Source: Lates calcarifer (Eukaryota; Chordata; Actinopteri; Centropomidae). Taken from it: 64,000 bases of DNA. Positions 1 through 43,415 of the stretch are shown here, in pieces. Every line of letters starts with the position of its first letter. The stretch's first letter is position 1. The translations under genes were made by a program, and so were the position numbers. A model generated the notes under the pieces. That model was not told the DNA's origin. It saw only the letters and a list, made by a program, of their open reading frames with translations, and made no database searches. The stretch is taken from assembly GCF_001640805.2 (NCBI RefSeq), contig NC_066853.1:23433173-23497172 (forward strand). The letters are read 5' to 3'.

Positions 1-142
1 ATATTCCAGATCATAGGGGTTAAAATCTGTCACTGGGATTAAATCCAGTCTTAAGATATTTACCACCAAAGCTAGCTCTTAAGTACATTCCCATAGTCGT
101 GGTTGTTGTTTTCCCATCCCCCTCCCTTCCCAGGATTCTTAC

Positions 143-8897
<8,755 letters not shown>

Positions 8898-8985
8898 GTT
8901 TGTTGCTAATCCTCCTCAGCCCTGCGAAAAAGGACCCCACTAGCCGGTTGCAGCTGCCTGGGCGGTGCCTGATTGAAAAGCAGTT
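8898..8985 (-). promoter_or_regulatory. farsb 5' leader and proximal promoter (inferred)
   Basis: This is the sequence just upstream of the farsb start codon. Read on the minus strand it holds CACCGCCC (a GC-box-like string) and then TCCTTTTTCGCAG at 8935-8923. A pyrimidine run this close to the ATG could be a terminal oligopyrimidine (TOP) transcription start, as in many translation-machinery genes. That is inference; no TATA box is visible and the start site is not proven. Confidence 0.35.
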
Positions 8986-10589
8986 GAGTGGGAAGCATTA
9001 TATCCATAAATCATATGTGGATACATTGTTATCCATTTGTGATTCTTAGCCACGATTATTATTATTTATTATTTCCCAATAATAATTAAGAGACGCGTAT
9101 GCATAGTAATGAGTTCCAAAAAAATATATAGATAAGATAAAAAACTAAAGATTAAACTGAATCCATATATTTCAATACATATATGATTAATTATTTATTT
9201 GTTGGGGTTAAGGGTTTTTTGTCAAATACATTTTATTTCATACTTAAGCATAATACAATGTTTTAAATTATTTTTTTTAACAAATTCCGTTACTAATTCA
9301 AAAACAATAATTCATACATGTGCTCCAGTTATGCAACAAATCTTGAAAATTGGGATTTTTTTTATAGTAAACTTAATGCAGGACAATAGGTTGAAAGTCT
9401 ACAAACAGGTGTCATAGCTGTAATAACTATTTGTGGGAGACCTTATCATTTAAAATGTTCAGTTCATTCAATTGTTGTGACTGATATACAGTTAAGTATA
9501 CTGTAAGGACAACAGCATTGACCATGTGACACTTCACTTTATAGTCATTGATGAAACATTTTAGTTTCAAAACTTAAACTGAAATAGAAAAAATAGAAAT
9601 CTAAATAGTTGTCCAAAAGAACATGAGAAAAAGCATCTGTGTAGTTTAGTCAGATAGATAGCCTAATAAGAAAAACATATCTTTCGATTTCTGTAGCACT
9701 GCTAAAAAACAGATGGCAGATTGTAAATTTGAAGGAATGTGCTTGAGTCATCTGACTGCTTATTGGTTAAAACTGATGGTGGTACCCCCAGATGTTGAAT
9801 GAAATGATGAATTTACCATATTGTCCTACTGGTAATCAGATGTTGGGAGGGGTGTGGATCACAGTATTACCATGAACCGTATGAGAGAGAGGAGACAGTG
9901 GGCAGCAAACCTCATTTTTCCAATGATTAGCCTGTCAGTGAATCTGCCATCTGCCTGTCTTTCTGTAATATATCACCAGTGCTCCTGCATGACACTGCAG
10001 AGTGAGTCATCACACTGCCAGCAGCATACACACTTTCATAGCTCCATGTTTTCTTAGGTCTATAACAATATAACAGTCAACATAAACAGAGTAATATTTT
10101 TTATTTTATATTCATGGTGCATGACAAATATTCCAGAGAGTTTCCAGTTCAAATCCTAGCATAGCCTTAGAAAATAAGGATGACCAGTGCACTCCATGGC
10201 CTAGTGAAAAGAATGTGGAATTTACATTTTCACAAATCCCTCAGTGTAGTGGCCATCTGCATTAAAGCAATGTGAGTGTTTTTACAGTTGGGTATCCCAA
10301 CTGTGCATGTATGTGTGTGTTTTTGACTGGATGGGAACTTTAAAAATGGGTCAAGGCAGATAATTCTCAGTATGCAACTGTATAGAATCAAGAAACTAAG
10401 AGCTGACATTTGACATTGTGCATTATCTCTGTCATGATAAACCTCAGAACCTGAGGGCAAGTTCATTTTTACAGGAGCTTTTACAGGAGCTTTTACAGTT
10501 CTGTTTCCTATTAAAACATCCTCATTACTACACTGATAGAACTGACAGTCAGCGGGTGATGTGCGCGTGCAGGTGTGTATGTGTGTGTA

Positions 10590-10592
<3 letters not shown>
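8986..10592. other. intergenic interval between divergent farsb and acsl3
   Basis: About 1.6 kb of AT-rich DNA between the farsb 5' end and the acsl3 promoter. No coding exon is recognised. In human, MOGAT1 lies between FARSB and ACSL3; nothing like an acyl-CoA:monoacylglycerol acyltransferase is visible here. Confidence 0.6.
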
Positions 10593-10640
<48 letters not shown>

Positions 10641-10648
10641 CGCGCGCG
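10593..10648. repeat. (GA)n followed by (GC)n at the acsl3 promoter
   Basis: About 22 GA units (10593-10637) run directly into GCGCGCGCGCG (10638-10648). The purine-pyrimidine asymmetric GA run followed by alternating GC is capable of triplex and Z-DNA structures. It lies just upstream of the inferred core promoter. Confidence 0.9.
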
Positions 10649-10790
10649 TGGCTTCCTCTGACCGTCAGTAACCCAGGCAGTCACCTCGAGCCCTCCTTGT
10701 ATCTGGTCCGGCCCCTAGCACGCGCCACCTCCACGAGTCCAATCATAACGCAGCTAATGCACCCCCCAACACTTCCGGGCTCAGAGCGCG
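10649..10790 (+). promoter_or_regulatory. acsl3 core promoter (inferred)
   Basis: A locally GC-rich stretch with a CCAAT box at 10739-10743 and an ETS-type ACTTCCGG at 10771-10778, immediately before the candidate first exon. No TATA box is evident. The motifs are seen in the sequence; the promoter role is inferred from position. Confidence 0.5.
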
Positions 10791-10934
10791 ATATCGACGG
10801 ACAAATTAAGAGCTGATGGATGAATTAATGTAGAAGGCGGTCACATACAGAGCCTGAAAACAGTGAGTTTGTAAGTCGGCTCGCCGCTGCCGTGAACTGG
10901 ATAAACAGACAGGCGAGAGCGGAGACATTCACCG
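10785..10934 (+). other. acsl3 noncoding exon 1 (5' UTR, inferred)
   Basis: A GC-rich segment ending at a strong donor, ACCG|GTAAGT, with the exon end at 10934. The next plausible exon in the gene begins at 15790. The start is not defined; about 10785 is a guess from the promoter motifs. The segment contains ATG GAT GAA TTA ATG TAG at 10816-10833, a five-codon upstream frame if transcription starts above it. Confidence 0.5.
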
Positions 10935-13900
10935 GTAAGTTTTCCTGTCGTTCAGGTGCCGTTTTACGATGAGTGTCTATACCCAGATGTTAGGGATGCT
11001 GCAGTTGTGTCAAGCTGCCCAAATTAGCCAGATTACTCTAGAAGCAACGCTCTAAATTCTTTTTAGGGTTCAATTTGTTACGAATATAACACTGCACAGT
11101 TACTTGCTAGCTAAAGTAATGTTATTAACTTAACCAGTGAAGCAAGACCCGCCCGAAATTTTGAGGGAATAGCTAATGTAATTCTGTTTTTTCGGCTGCT
11201 TTCTGTAGATATGCCCATACTTGATGTGTATGTGGACGAATTTTGATGATGACATTCGTTTCCAGTGCTATGAACAATGTCCACTAAATTATATTAGCAG
11301 CAATCAGAAATGTGACATTTATTACGTGTTTTATTTTGAAATTCTAAACCGGAAGTTTTCATCGCCACTGCGGAGTGTTTAACATGACAAGTCAGCGCAC
11401 TGACAACTCAGCGCACTTGGATGCTGCAGTCCTAACATCTGCGTGTCGCTGCTGAGACCACCGTACTTACAATGGCATTGTCAGTAATATGTAACGTGTC
11501 TTTTGTTCTGTTTAATTAGCCTTAAAAAGGAGTGACTCATAGGTATTTCAGTACTTTTGCACACATTCACTCATTGCTCTGGAAGAGAACTTTTACAAAC
11601 ACCAGCTCATTTTTTATATTTCTTGTGGTAGACACATTAATACGGTTATAAAATGGTGAAAAATAGGGCACATTTTATTTTAACAAAGGCCAGAGCTGGA
11701 AAGCACCTAACAACAGTCCTCACTAACTTTTACAGCCTCAAGCTGCTCACCACTGTTTACACAGCTGGAGTGAACTGGCCTGTGGCAGCAGTTATTAAAT
11801 GATAATAATTATTACACCTGTAACAAAGATACCAACTAAATCAGATACAGTTGAAGGATTGTTTAGCTGTCATAGCAACAATTTCAGGTCAGAGGCATCA
11901 AGAGAGCTAACAGCAGAGAGGAACAGGTTGGTGACTGGCATGTCTGACAGTAGTTTATGTCCCTATGTATACACAAAAGCAGGGGAAAGCTGCAGTCTGA
12001 TCCACATAGTCCAGCCAATTGTTTTTTGTACTTTCACACTCACACCTAAACTCTTCAGTTGTTTTGCAAGATTTTGATTATGTCACTATTTGAAATTGGC
12101 AAATACACTTCATCTGTGTAAAATTGTCCCGTACCCACACACCCTGGGCGTGTGTACACACCACATGCACCTCCTCTTTGTTTTCACACACAAACAAACA
12201 AACACACACACACGCGCACACATACACACACACAGTCTGACCCTTGGGACTGAATCATGTGTTGGTGCGTCGTTTCGCCACAATGCCCATGTTGAAGTTT
12301 CTGCAAGACTTCAGCCTGCCTGCTTAGCCGAGTGGGTGAAAGCATGATGACGTTGGCAAACAAAAGACCCCATTCACACAATCCCTTAAGGAAGCAATGA
12401 TTCCGTCATACACACATAGACACACACACACACACACACACACGCCTGCTCACCCCATCGCTACGTAGACCATGCCACAACATTATTCAATTAATCCAGT
12501 GCATGGAGGCTGCCTGCAAAGCGCCTGCTTGTTGCATAAGGCTGCCCATTAAGCAACTACGAGTGTGCACACTGTGGCTAACTGCTTCTTGTACGGTAAG
12601 AGATTAGAGTTAGCCTTGCTTGTGTGCTGCTGTGGTGCAAATTAGGGTCTTAACCTTTTACTGAGACAGAAGGGAGTTGCTCTTGTTAATCATGCTGTGT
12701 GTAGTTTGATTGTTCAGAAAGCCACAGCCTGCTTGTCCTGGTTCGACTTGTCTCCTCTGGTTGGTAAATGGCTAATGAGGACTGCAAGTGATGCATATGT
12801 ATAATGACTGATATTCTAGTCACACATACATGTTTATGGTGAAGCAGTTTGGTTTCAGGAGGATCTGTGTCTACGTTTATGCAAAAAAAATCCTTTTTAT
12901 GCAAAGCTCAGCAGACACTCCCTCACAAGTTACAGACTCTCTCTTCTGTGACCTAAGTGCTCTGTTTATTGTCACAAAACAGCAGTGGAAGAAGCAGAAA
13001 TCTGCCAGCATGCTGCTCTGTGGATTCTTTTCCTCTAGTCTGATAGGTTGTTTACCCCAGATGAACTCACTTCTCCTCTATAGCCTCTATTTCATTGACC
13101 TCAACTTTCTGCAGAAAAGAAAAAAGAATTATAAGAGGCAGGGAAACCAACAAGCAAAGACTGGGTGATAGCATGCAGTGGTAAAGTATCTGTTCCACCA
13201 GGATACAGTTTTGATAAGCTGTTGTGTCCTATGATGAAGCAAGGCATCCTGGCTGGGTAACATGACACCAGGAAGAACAACAGCGCTATAGACAAAGGAG
13301 CCCATATCCCACAGGGAACAGATGGTAGACTGGGTGAGCACTGCTGGTAAAATCTTTGATTTATTTATGAGTCTCAAAGAGACACTTGAGGGATGAGTGT
13401 ATTTGGGAGGGAGGTGTGTACAGTGTGTGTTAGCAGGTAGTTGTGGGAGGGGAAAGATGTGGTGAGCCTCTCACGTGAATAATGAATTACTTGCTGCTAA
13501 AATAGATTGTTTTAGGCCTTCAGAGTGTGTGTGTGTGCGTGCATGCATGCTTACAGCATTTTGACCGGATGATGTTTTTTTTTAGCTGCAAAATTGCAAA
13601 TACAGTAGAAATGTCAATATGCATTAGGATTTCTGACACTAATGGCCTGAAATGGCAGTTTAAGGACCTCATTACCCAGAAGTCATGTAGTATCTAATGG
13701 GGATGTCACAATAAAGACTTTCAGTGGTGTGTCCAGCATTCTTAATTGTTAGAAAATCACTTTTGCAGTTGTGCCCAACAGCCAAGCAATAATATAATAG
13801 TAATCAATAATAATAAAAATGAATGTATGGTATCTCTGATGGGATGGCACACTCTGCTAGGGCTGGAAATAAACCATATTATTGACATTGTGAATCACTT

Positions 13901-14833
13901 GAGGATTAAATTTAACTTTATATCAGAACATGAAATAAATTCATTGTAATATTCATTGAAATAAATCATATATATCATAACCATACAGTCCCCTTCCACT
14001 CAAATTGTGTTTTGCATATTGTTACTTCACCTGGAAGTTTGAGCTTCACTGTGTAAAATTATGTATGTGTAGAGTTTGAGACACTAGCATGCTGTTTTCA
14101 CATCCATCTACTGAGCTCACCTTCGATCTGAGTGTAAAGAGCTGTAGCACGTTTTTGCTATCACTACATAGCTAGCGTTAGCATTAGCAGCTGTTTACTG
14201 ACCAAGCTAGAAGAAAGAAGTTCAGCATCAAACGTCATTCCTTTATTTGCCATGAGATATCTCTGGTGGTGAAAAGCAATGACAATATTTTGCTTCAAGT
14301 TCTGTCACTTCTTCTCTTCTACTGAGGTTAGCATTTTAACCAGCTAGTCCCAGCCTGGCCAACCTGTCTTGTTACTTTCTGATAGCAGCTCACAGTAGGG
14401 TCCAGACTGCCCTGAGGAAGTAGCGCTGCGTAGAGGGCTTGTTCTATCCTCTTGTACTTTAAGCTCAACAATAGCTGATAGCTCATCACCACCTGCTTCC
14501 GCAAGAAACCACATCCAACGGCAGAGTTTACTTATTCTTTGATCTGAATAAAAGTTTTGCTAATCTTGGACTGTAGCCTGTTGGCTTACATACGTTTGTG
14601 AATAGCAAACTAGCAGTAATAGTAAAACATGACAGCCATGGTGATGAGATAATCTTAAAACTGATCTCTGTTCAGAACTCTGGACAGCTCCCAAACTCTG
14701 CCAGTACTTACTGTATGTTACAGCTTCCATTGCCAACCTAGTAGTTTGTGGTGAGTGCGTGTGTGTTTGTCCAGAGATACAGTATTGTATTGATGGAAAC
14801 AAGGAAGTGAGATGAAAAAAAAGTACACACGCA

Positions 14834-14834
<1 letters not shown>

Positions 14835-14894
<60 letters not shown>
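14835..14894. repeat. (ATT)20 microsatellite
   Basis: About 20 uninterrupted ATT units in acsl3 intron 1. They produce runs of N or I in spurious open frames. Confidence 0.95.
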
Positions 14895-14924
14895 GTACAT
14901 CTCTGTATAGAACTTTTCTCTCTT

Positions 14925-15185
14925 TCCCCCAGTGGAAGCAGATAGCCTGACGCCCACCATGACCTCGGTTTTGCTCGAGGTTTCTTCCCTTTAAACGGGA
15001 GTTTTTTCTTGTGACTTGCTTGCACATGGGGAATGCTGGGTCTCTAAAAACAATAATGTGTATAATATAATTTAAAGTATGTATGTAAAGAGTACACTCT
15101 AGACCTGCCGTATTTGAGAAGAGCCCCTTTATGATTTGGAGCTTTATAGGTAAAGTTGACTTGACTTGAACTGACTTGGCTCTCT
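14925..15185 (+). repeat. dispersed fish repeat, 3' tail
   Basis: Contains GCTCGAGGTTTCTTCCCTTT, then AAACGGGAGTTTTTTCTTGT, GGGAATGCTGGGTCTC and CTAGACCTGC in order. I know this succession from a very common fish interspersed repeat, from memory. The class (SINE or LINE tail) is not settled and the boundaries are approximate. Confidence 0.5.
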
Positions 15186-15683
15186 CTGTAAATCTTGCGT
15201 CATGGAGTTGAATGGGTACAGTATGGCTGGTGGATCCACTGCTTGGCAGCAGACACACTTGAGCCACAGCTTGTTCCTTCTGTGTACTTGTCTGTTCCTG
15301 TCTTAGCCATATCCTTCTGTCTAGTGGCTTGTATCCTGTCACACGCACTCACATATGGTCTTTCAGAAACCTCTTACACACCCTCTCACACTGCTGTTTA
15401 CACAGACAGCCTTTTTCCATTTCATCTTTTCACTTTCTCCTCTGTTTTCTTCTCTTTCCACATCTTTTTTGGTATGTTTGTTTTCCTCTCTTTTTTCTTT
15501 TTTGTTTCAGTTGGTTGTTCTGTGTTCATGCACTGGATACAGGAGTTTCAAAGTGGGGAAGGAACAAGTATGGTGCTGGTGTGTTTGTCACATTGTGGTT
15601 TTCCAGAATTTCTCTTCTGCTTTTTTTGAGTGCTAGAGCATATGTGACTCACTGATTTTCTTTCGGTTTCAGAATGAGACTAG

Positions 15684-15715
15684 ATTCTTGTATTCTTGTA
15701 TTCTTGTATTCTTGT
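15684..15715. repeat. (ATTCTTGT)x4 short tandem repeat
   Basis: Four perfect 8-bp units, about 75 bp upstream of the acceptor of acsl3 exon 2. Confidence 0.9.
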
Positions 15716-15962
15716 AGTCTGCAAAAGCTTAAGATCACCATCAAGTACAAACATAATCTTATGCCAGGTTAATGTCATTTATTTTCCAGGGGTGGACCTG
15801 TGGGCAGTGTATTACTGCAGTACGTAAAAGCAAGAGGGAAGAAAGAGAAGGGGACAGAAGAAAAGAGGGACTGACTGCAACAGCAAGAGTAAGAACTTTT
15901 TCTCACAACTCGTCGTCCTCCTCACTCTTCTCACTGCTGTCCACCGTCATCACAGCTTCAAA

Positions 15963-38267
<22,305 letters not shown>

Positions 38268-39950
38268 GAGCATGGACCAGCACGTCATTATTCATTCTCA
38301 AAGCACAGACCAACACTCCCAGTGACCTCTCACCCCTCCCCTCTATTTTCTACTCCATCAATGAACTAGTCACAGTAACCTCTATCTGTGGTATATCTTA
38401 ATGTTCCTAAGATCTAAAAGAAAGAAGGATAAGAGTAGGATGTTGCAGTTTTCCCCTTTACTGTGCACATTTGAACCTTTTCCACTGCAGAAGCAGTTTT
38501 TACTGGAATTTGTAACTAAAGACAGGCTGAAAAAAGAAGAAAGTTTCTCTGTCCACCGCTGCCTTTTCCCTTTTTTTGTCCAGGTGCGTGACCTCCTTGT
38601 GGAGGTCTTATTGTTCCAGATGTGAGTTATGAAACAGATCATGTGCTGTTGTGATGTTGTCTGTTGAACTCTTGCTTGAGTGCCACATCAGAAGCTCAGG
38701 TCAGTTGGACAGGTTTATTGCCTTGTTGCTTTGTGCTCACCCACAAGACACTCATTTGTTTATGTAGTTCTCAAAATCTGTCCTATAGTTTATTTTTATT
38801 CTTTTCCGATTTGTTTTTTCTTAAAGATTTCACATTCTTTCTCTCAGTCTCAATACTTTTATTTAAAAAATAGCCTTTTCTGCAGGTCAGGATACGGTTA
38901 ACTCTTTTGTTTCTTTTCTTTTCTTTTTTTTAAACATGTTTTGAGTTTTGTCAGAGGTTTATTTTGTCTGTCACCCACAGTCAGACTTTGACTCCCATGC
39001 TTGTGGGACGTCTCTCCCATCAGCACATCTTGATACCAAAAGCACAAAGTCATTTGAGGGCAATTTAGAGCAGGCTGGTCAATAGGCCGTATCAGGTCTA
39101 ATGATTTTTATTTTTTCATAATTATCAATGAAGCTGTTGCTGTTTTTTAGGAAAATGAAATTGCACCTAATAGACTTATTTAAAAAGAAAAGAAACAGAG
39201 ATGCACCGTTGTTTAGTCTACTGAGTTTTCCTATAATAATAGAATCTACTTTTCTATGTGCTGTACAGACCTAAGTGCACACAAAAAATGCACATTTAGT
39301 TGCTTGTATTACAGATGAAATTACTGTGTAATCACTGTCATGTTTGATAAATCATAGTGCAATATGAAAATGTATCATTTCTGTCCAAGTAAGGCAGTTG
39401 ATTACAGATAGGATTTAAATAGAAACTGCTCAGCGTGCATGGGTGCACTAGCTGAAAAATTAGCACACTTTACAAGTGCAACTGCTGTGTGTATGGCTGA
39501 CATTTATTTTGCAGAACTATCATTTCCAGTTTAAAGCTTTGTCACATCTTTTTGGTCATCTGCATGATTATGACAGAGTGTGGCACTGATTTTGTCCACA
39601 CACTGCACAACCATGGCTCCAGCATTACTCACACTGTGACACCTGTTGCCTTTTCTTGTGATTCTGAGTCACATCTCTCTAATTCTCTCTAACTGATCTT
39701 TAATTTAACATCCCTCTTTAAGTGTACACACAGTACACTCTGTGTACGTGGAGCTGTGATCAGCAGAGGAAGCACATGTCCAGTCTTCATTTTAATTTAT
39801 ATTTTATAATCATGGACCGGTTTTGAAGCCTCACTCCCTCTCTGTATCGGAGCCTGCCTTGTAACATAACTGCATCCAAATATTTATTTGTAATTTGCTT
39901 TTGGAAAATACTCAAATGAAGTAAATAAAGATTGTGTTTGGTCTACATGA
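38268..39950 (+). other. acsl3 3' UTR
   Basis: Runs from the stop codon TAA (38265-38267) to a canonical AATAAA at 39924-39929, followed by GU-rich TTGTGTTTGGTC. It is about 1.65 kb, AT-rich and free of introns. The cleavage position itself is estimated. Confidence 0.7.
39924..39929 (+). terminator. acsl3 polyadenylation signal AATAAA
   Basis: The hexamer has a downstream U/GU-rich element within 15 nt, and is the best such site after the acsl3 stop codon. Confidence 0.65.
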
Positions 39951-39959
39951 AGGAGTATT

Positions 39960-41467
<1,508 letters not shown>

Positions 41468-41519
41468 AACATAACGTCCCTTCAGGGCTTCCATAGCCAC
41501 GGCTCATCTTACAATCAGT

Positions 41520-41587
41520 CCCCATCACGTGACTCATGATGACCGTCCAGGGTCTCTGTATAAATAAGTTCATCCATTTAGTAGTGC
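41520..41587 (+). promoter_or_regulatory. kcne4 TATA-type core promoter
   Basis: TCACGTGACTCA at 41525-41536 overlaps an E-box (CACGTG, 41526-41531) with an AP-1 site (TGACTCA, 41530-41536). TATAAATA follows at 41559-41566. A start site about 25-30 bp later (near 41590) would give a 65-nt first exon ending at the donor at 41655. Motifs are seen; function is inferred. Confidence 0.6.
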
Positions 41588-41655
41588 CGCCAAACTCCAG
41601 AAGAGCTGCAAGAAGAGACAAGCTGCAGTCACATGAGACTTAGCTCTTCAGTTTG
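41588..41655 (+). other. kcne4 noncoding exon 1 (inferred)
   Basis: Begins near the expected start site below the TATA box and ends at CAGTTTG|GTAAGT (41655). It pairs with the acceptor CTTTTTCAG ending at 42210, making a 555-nt intron in the 5' UTR, an arrangement common in KCNE genes. It holds an ATG at 41633. Confidence 0.55.
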
Positions 41656-41836
41656 GTAAGTGGACACATCACGACGTTGTCAGTATAGTTTGTAGACAGT
41701 TAACATTGGTTTATATAAACTAATTCATTGTGTGTAGACTTTTAGTAACTTTTTCTGAACTGCTGGGAAATGTTTTCTGTAACACAAAAAGTACAGAAAT
41801 GCCAATGTAAGAGATAAGATACGAGCAAAACCTCAA

Positions 41837-41873
<37 letters not shown>

Positions 41874-42235
41874 CATATAGAAAATACTTTAACATTAACT
41901 GTGCACTGAATATCATTTACGGAATATTCTGGTAGCTCCTTTCACTTGTTGCATATCCAAAGTACGCCGTGATGACATTTCATCATCAGTCACACACGAA
42001 CTTGAAAACATTTTTTGACCATACTGTGGGGTCATGTGGGTGTATAATGACTCTACACGTGTGTTTCATGGTTTGTCATCACTTTGTAATTACTTGTACA
42101 ACAAAACGTCACTCATTGGGATCCTATGCCTGTGCGTAAAACGTGCGCAAAGTGTGCGTAAAAGTGGAAAAGTCCTCATATTTATGGATGTACTTCTGTA
42201 TCTTTTTCAGCGCATCTTTAAGGATCTCCACGTAG
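41633..42235 (+). CDS. candidate intron-spanning upstream ORF of kcne4
   Basis: If exon 1 (to 41655) is joined to the coding exon (from 42211), the ATG at 41633 opens a 14-codon frame, MRLSSVCASLRIST, with its stop TAG at 42233-42235, 16 nt before the kcne4 start codon. It depends on the inferred splice. A peptide function is not implied; a role in limiting translation is possible. Confidence 0.4.
41843..41870. repeat. (AT)14 microsatellite in kcne4 5' UTR intron
   Basis: Uninterrupted AT tract. Confidence 0.9.
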
Positions 42236-42251
42236 GTTGAATTTAAGAAAA

Positions 42252-42791
42252 ATGGAGCATCTGGAAAACTCAACAGCATCACCCAAACTCTTCTCCTCAC
42301 AGAGCAGCGCAAACTCCCAGGCGGACAAAAGCGACGGGAACGCATACCTGTACATATTAATAGTGATGTCTTTCTACGGAGTCTTCCTCTGTGGTATACT
42401 GCTTGGCTATTTCCGTTCCAAGAGAAGGGAGAAGAGGAGGACCAACATCTTCACGCGCCTAGTGCACGAGGAGGAGCAACGGGAGTGGGGCGCGCTGCCC
42501 AAGAAGCACAGCCTCACTTTTCCCGCCGCTGTCTCCGGACTGTGCTCGGTGCAGGTGTCCCTGCCTTTCTGCGGTAACCACGACAACCACTTTGGACTCC
42601 TCCACTACGACGGAGTGCTGCCCTCTCCGCTGGCGTGCGCGCTGTGCACGGAGCAGAGCAGCATTAGCTCCCTGTGCTCCTCCGCGGACACGCGCTTTGC
42701 CATAGAGGAGGAGACGGACAGCGGCACGGCGGAGGGACCGGAGGAGAACATGAAGGGAGGATCCGAGAACAGCGGAGACGATTCGGGCTGA
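42252..42791 (+). CDS. kcne4: potassium voltage-gated channel subfamily E regulatory subunit 4 (179 aa)
   Basis: Single-pass accessory subunit that modulates Kv channels; mammalian KCNE4 inhibits KCNQ1 and Kv1 currents. The whole coding sequence is in one exon. The start is the first ATG after the acceptor at 42210, MEHLENST, matching human MEPLNST in the MLKMEPLNST context. The extracellular N-terminus has one N-glycosylation sequon at N6 (NST). The transmembrane segment at about 34-54 reads YILIVMSFYGVFLCGILLGY, followed by the basic RSKRREKRR, both near-identical to human. The cytosolic tail has EEEQREWG, VSGLCSVQVSLP and an acidic Ser-rich end. The human juxtamembrane tetraleucine is replaced by TNIFTRLVH. 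The length is close to human (170 aa). The gene lies downstream of acsl3 in the same orientation, as in human. Confidence 0.95.
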   Translation: MEHLENSTASPKLFSSQSSANSQADKSDGNAYLYILIVMSFYGVFLCGILLGYFRSKRREKRRTNIFTRLVHEEEQREWGALPKKHSLTFPAAVSGLCSVQVSLPFCGNHDNHFGLLHYDGVLPSPLACALCTEQSSISSLCSSADTRFAIEEETDSGTAEGPEENMKGGSENSGDDSG

Positions 42792-43415
42792 AATCCGCCC
42801 AGAGAGTCGGTGTCTTCACCATCTGCGGACAAAAAAGAGGAGAAACATCGCCTGGAGAGAGGAGCAGGCGGTTGTGAAGAGTTTTCGTATCACAGAAGCT
42901 CATACAGTTCAACCATGAATCCTCTGTTTGCCATTAAAAACCATTATCACGATAAGATCTCCATGAAAGGCCTGAAGAAGGTTAAACAGGACCATGTGAA
43001 ATGTTTTACATCTTACTGTAGGCCACATACATGTATGGCCATGTTAGAACTTTAGTTAGTTTTTAGTTCTTTAAATATATAGAAGTGTCTTCATTTTAAA
43101 TGATAACACGTGAGATTGAAATTTCTGACTACTCTAGACTTTCATGTTATAACTTATATCAGTCATAGTGAATGTAATTCAGTTCAATTCAGTACAACTT
43201 TACTTATCCCTGTGAGGGCAATTGTATATGCAGCAGCTTACCAGCCAGGTCAACACACACTGTTAATCACAGAGTTAAAGCAATCAAAGGCTACGTGTTT
43301 AAAAACTATATGAGGAATTGTTAATAAATACATGAATAACCTAAAATAACAGCTGTACAGAAAAGTACAGATACATAGCAAAATGAATCTTGGCAATACA
43401 CAGTAAAAATAAAAC
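42792..43415 (+). other. kcne4 3' UTR (end uncertain)
   Basis: Follows the TGA at 42789-42791. The candidate poly(A) signals are ATTAAA at 42933-42938 and AATAAA at 43408-43413; neither is decisive. A short repeat-like piece (CAATTCAGTACAACTTTACT) lies at 43180-43225. Confidence 0.35.

Larger units (their letters stand above)
10935..15789 (+). other. acsl3 intron 1 (4.9 kb)
   Basis: No coding exon recognised. It contains CA-rich runs near 12190-12230 and 12420-12443, an ATT microsatellite at 14835-14894, a dispersed-repeat tail at 14925-15185 and a short ATTCTTGT array at 15684-15715. Open frames near 15.2-15.65 kb are low-complexity and resemble no known protein. Confidence 0.55.

Noticed and set aside
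10140..10210. GTTCAAATCC resembling a tRNA B box
   Set aside because: The A-box-like TGGCCTAGTG lies downstream rather than upstream and no cloverleaf can be drawn.
15195..15655. Overlapping frames of 93-144 aa rich in F, S and L just before acsl3 exon 2
   Set aside because: Pyrimidine-rich intronic sequence translates into F/S/L runs in every frame. They end before the exon acceptor at 15789.
42237..42251. Upstream extension of kcne4 starting at TTG (MNLRK...)
   Set aside because: The codon at 42237 is TTG, not ATG. The first ATG at 42252 matches the start context of human KCNE4.
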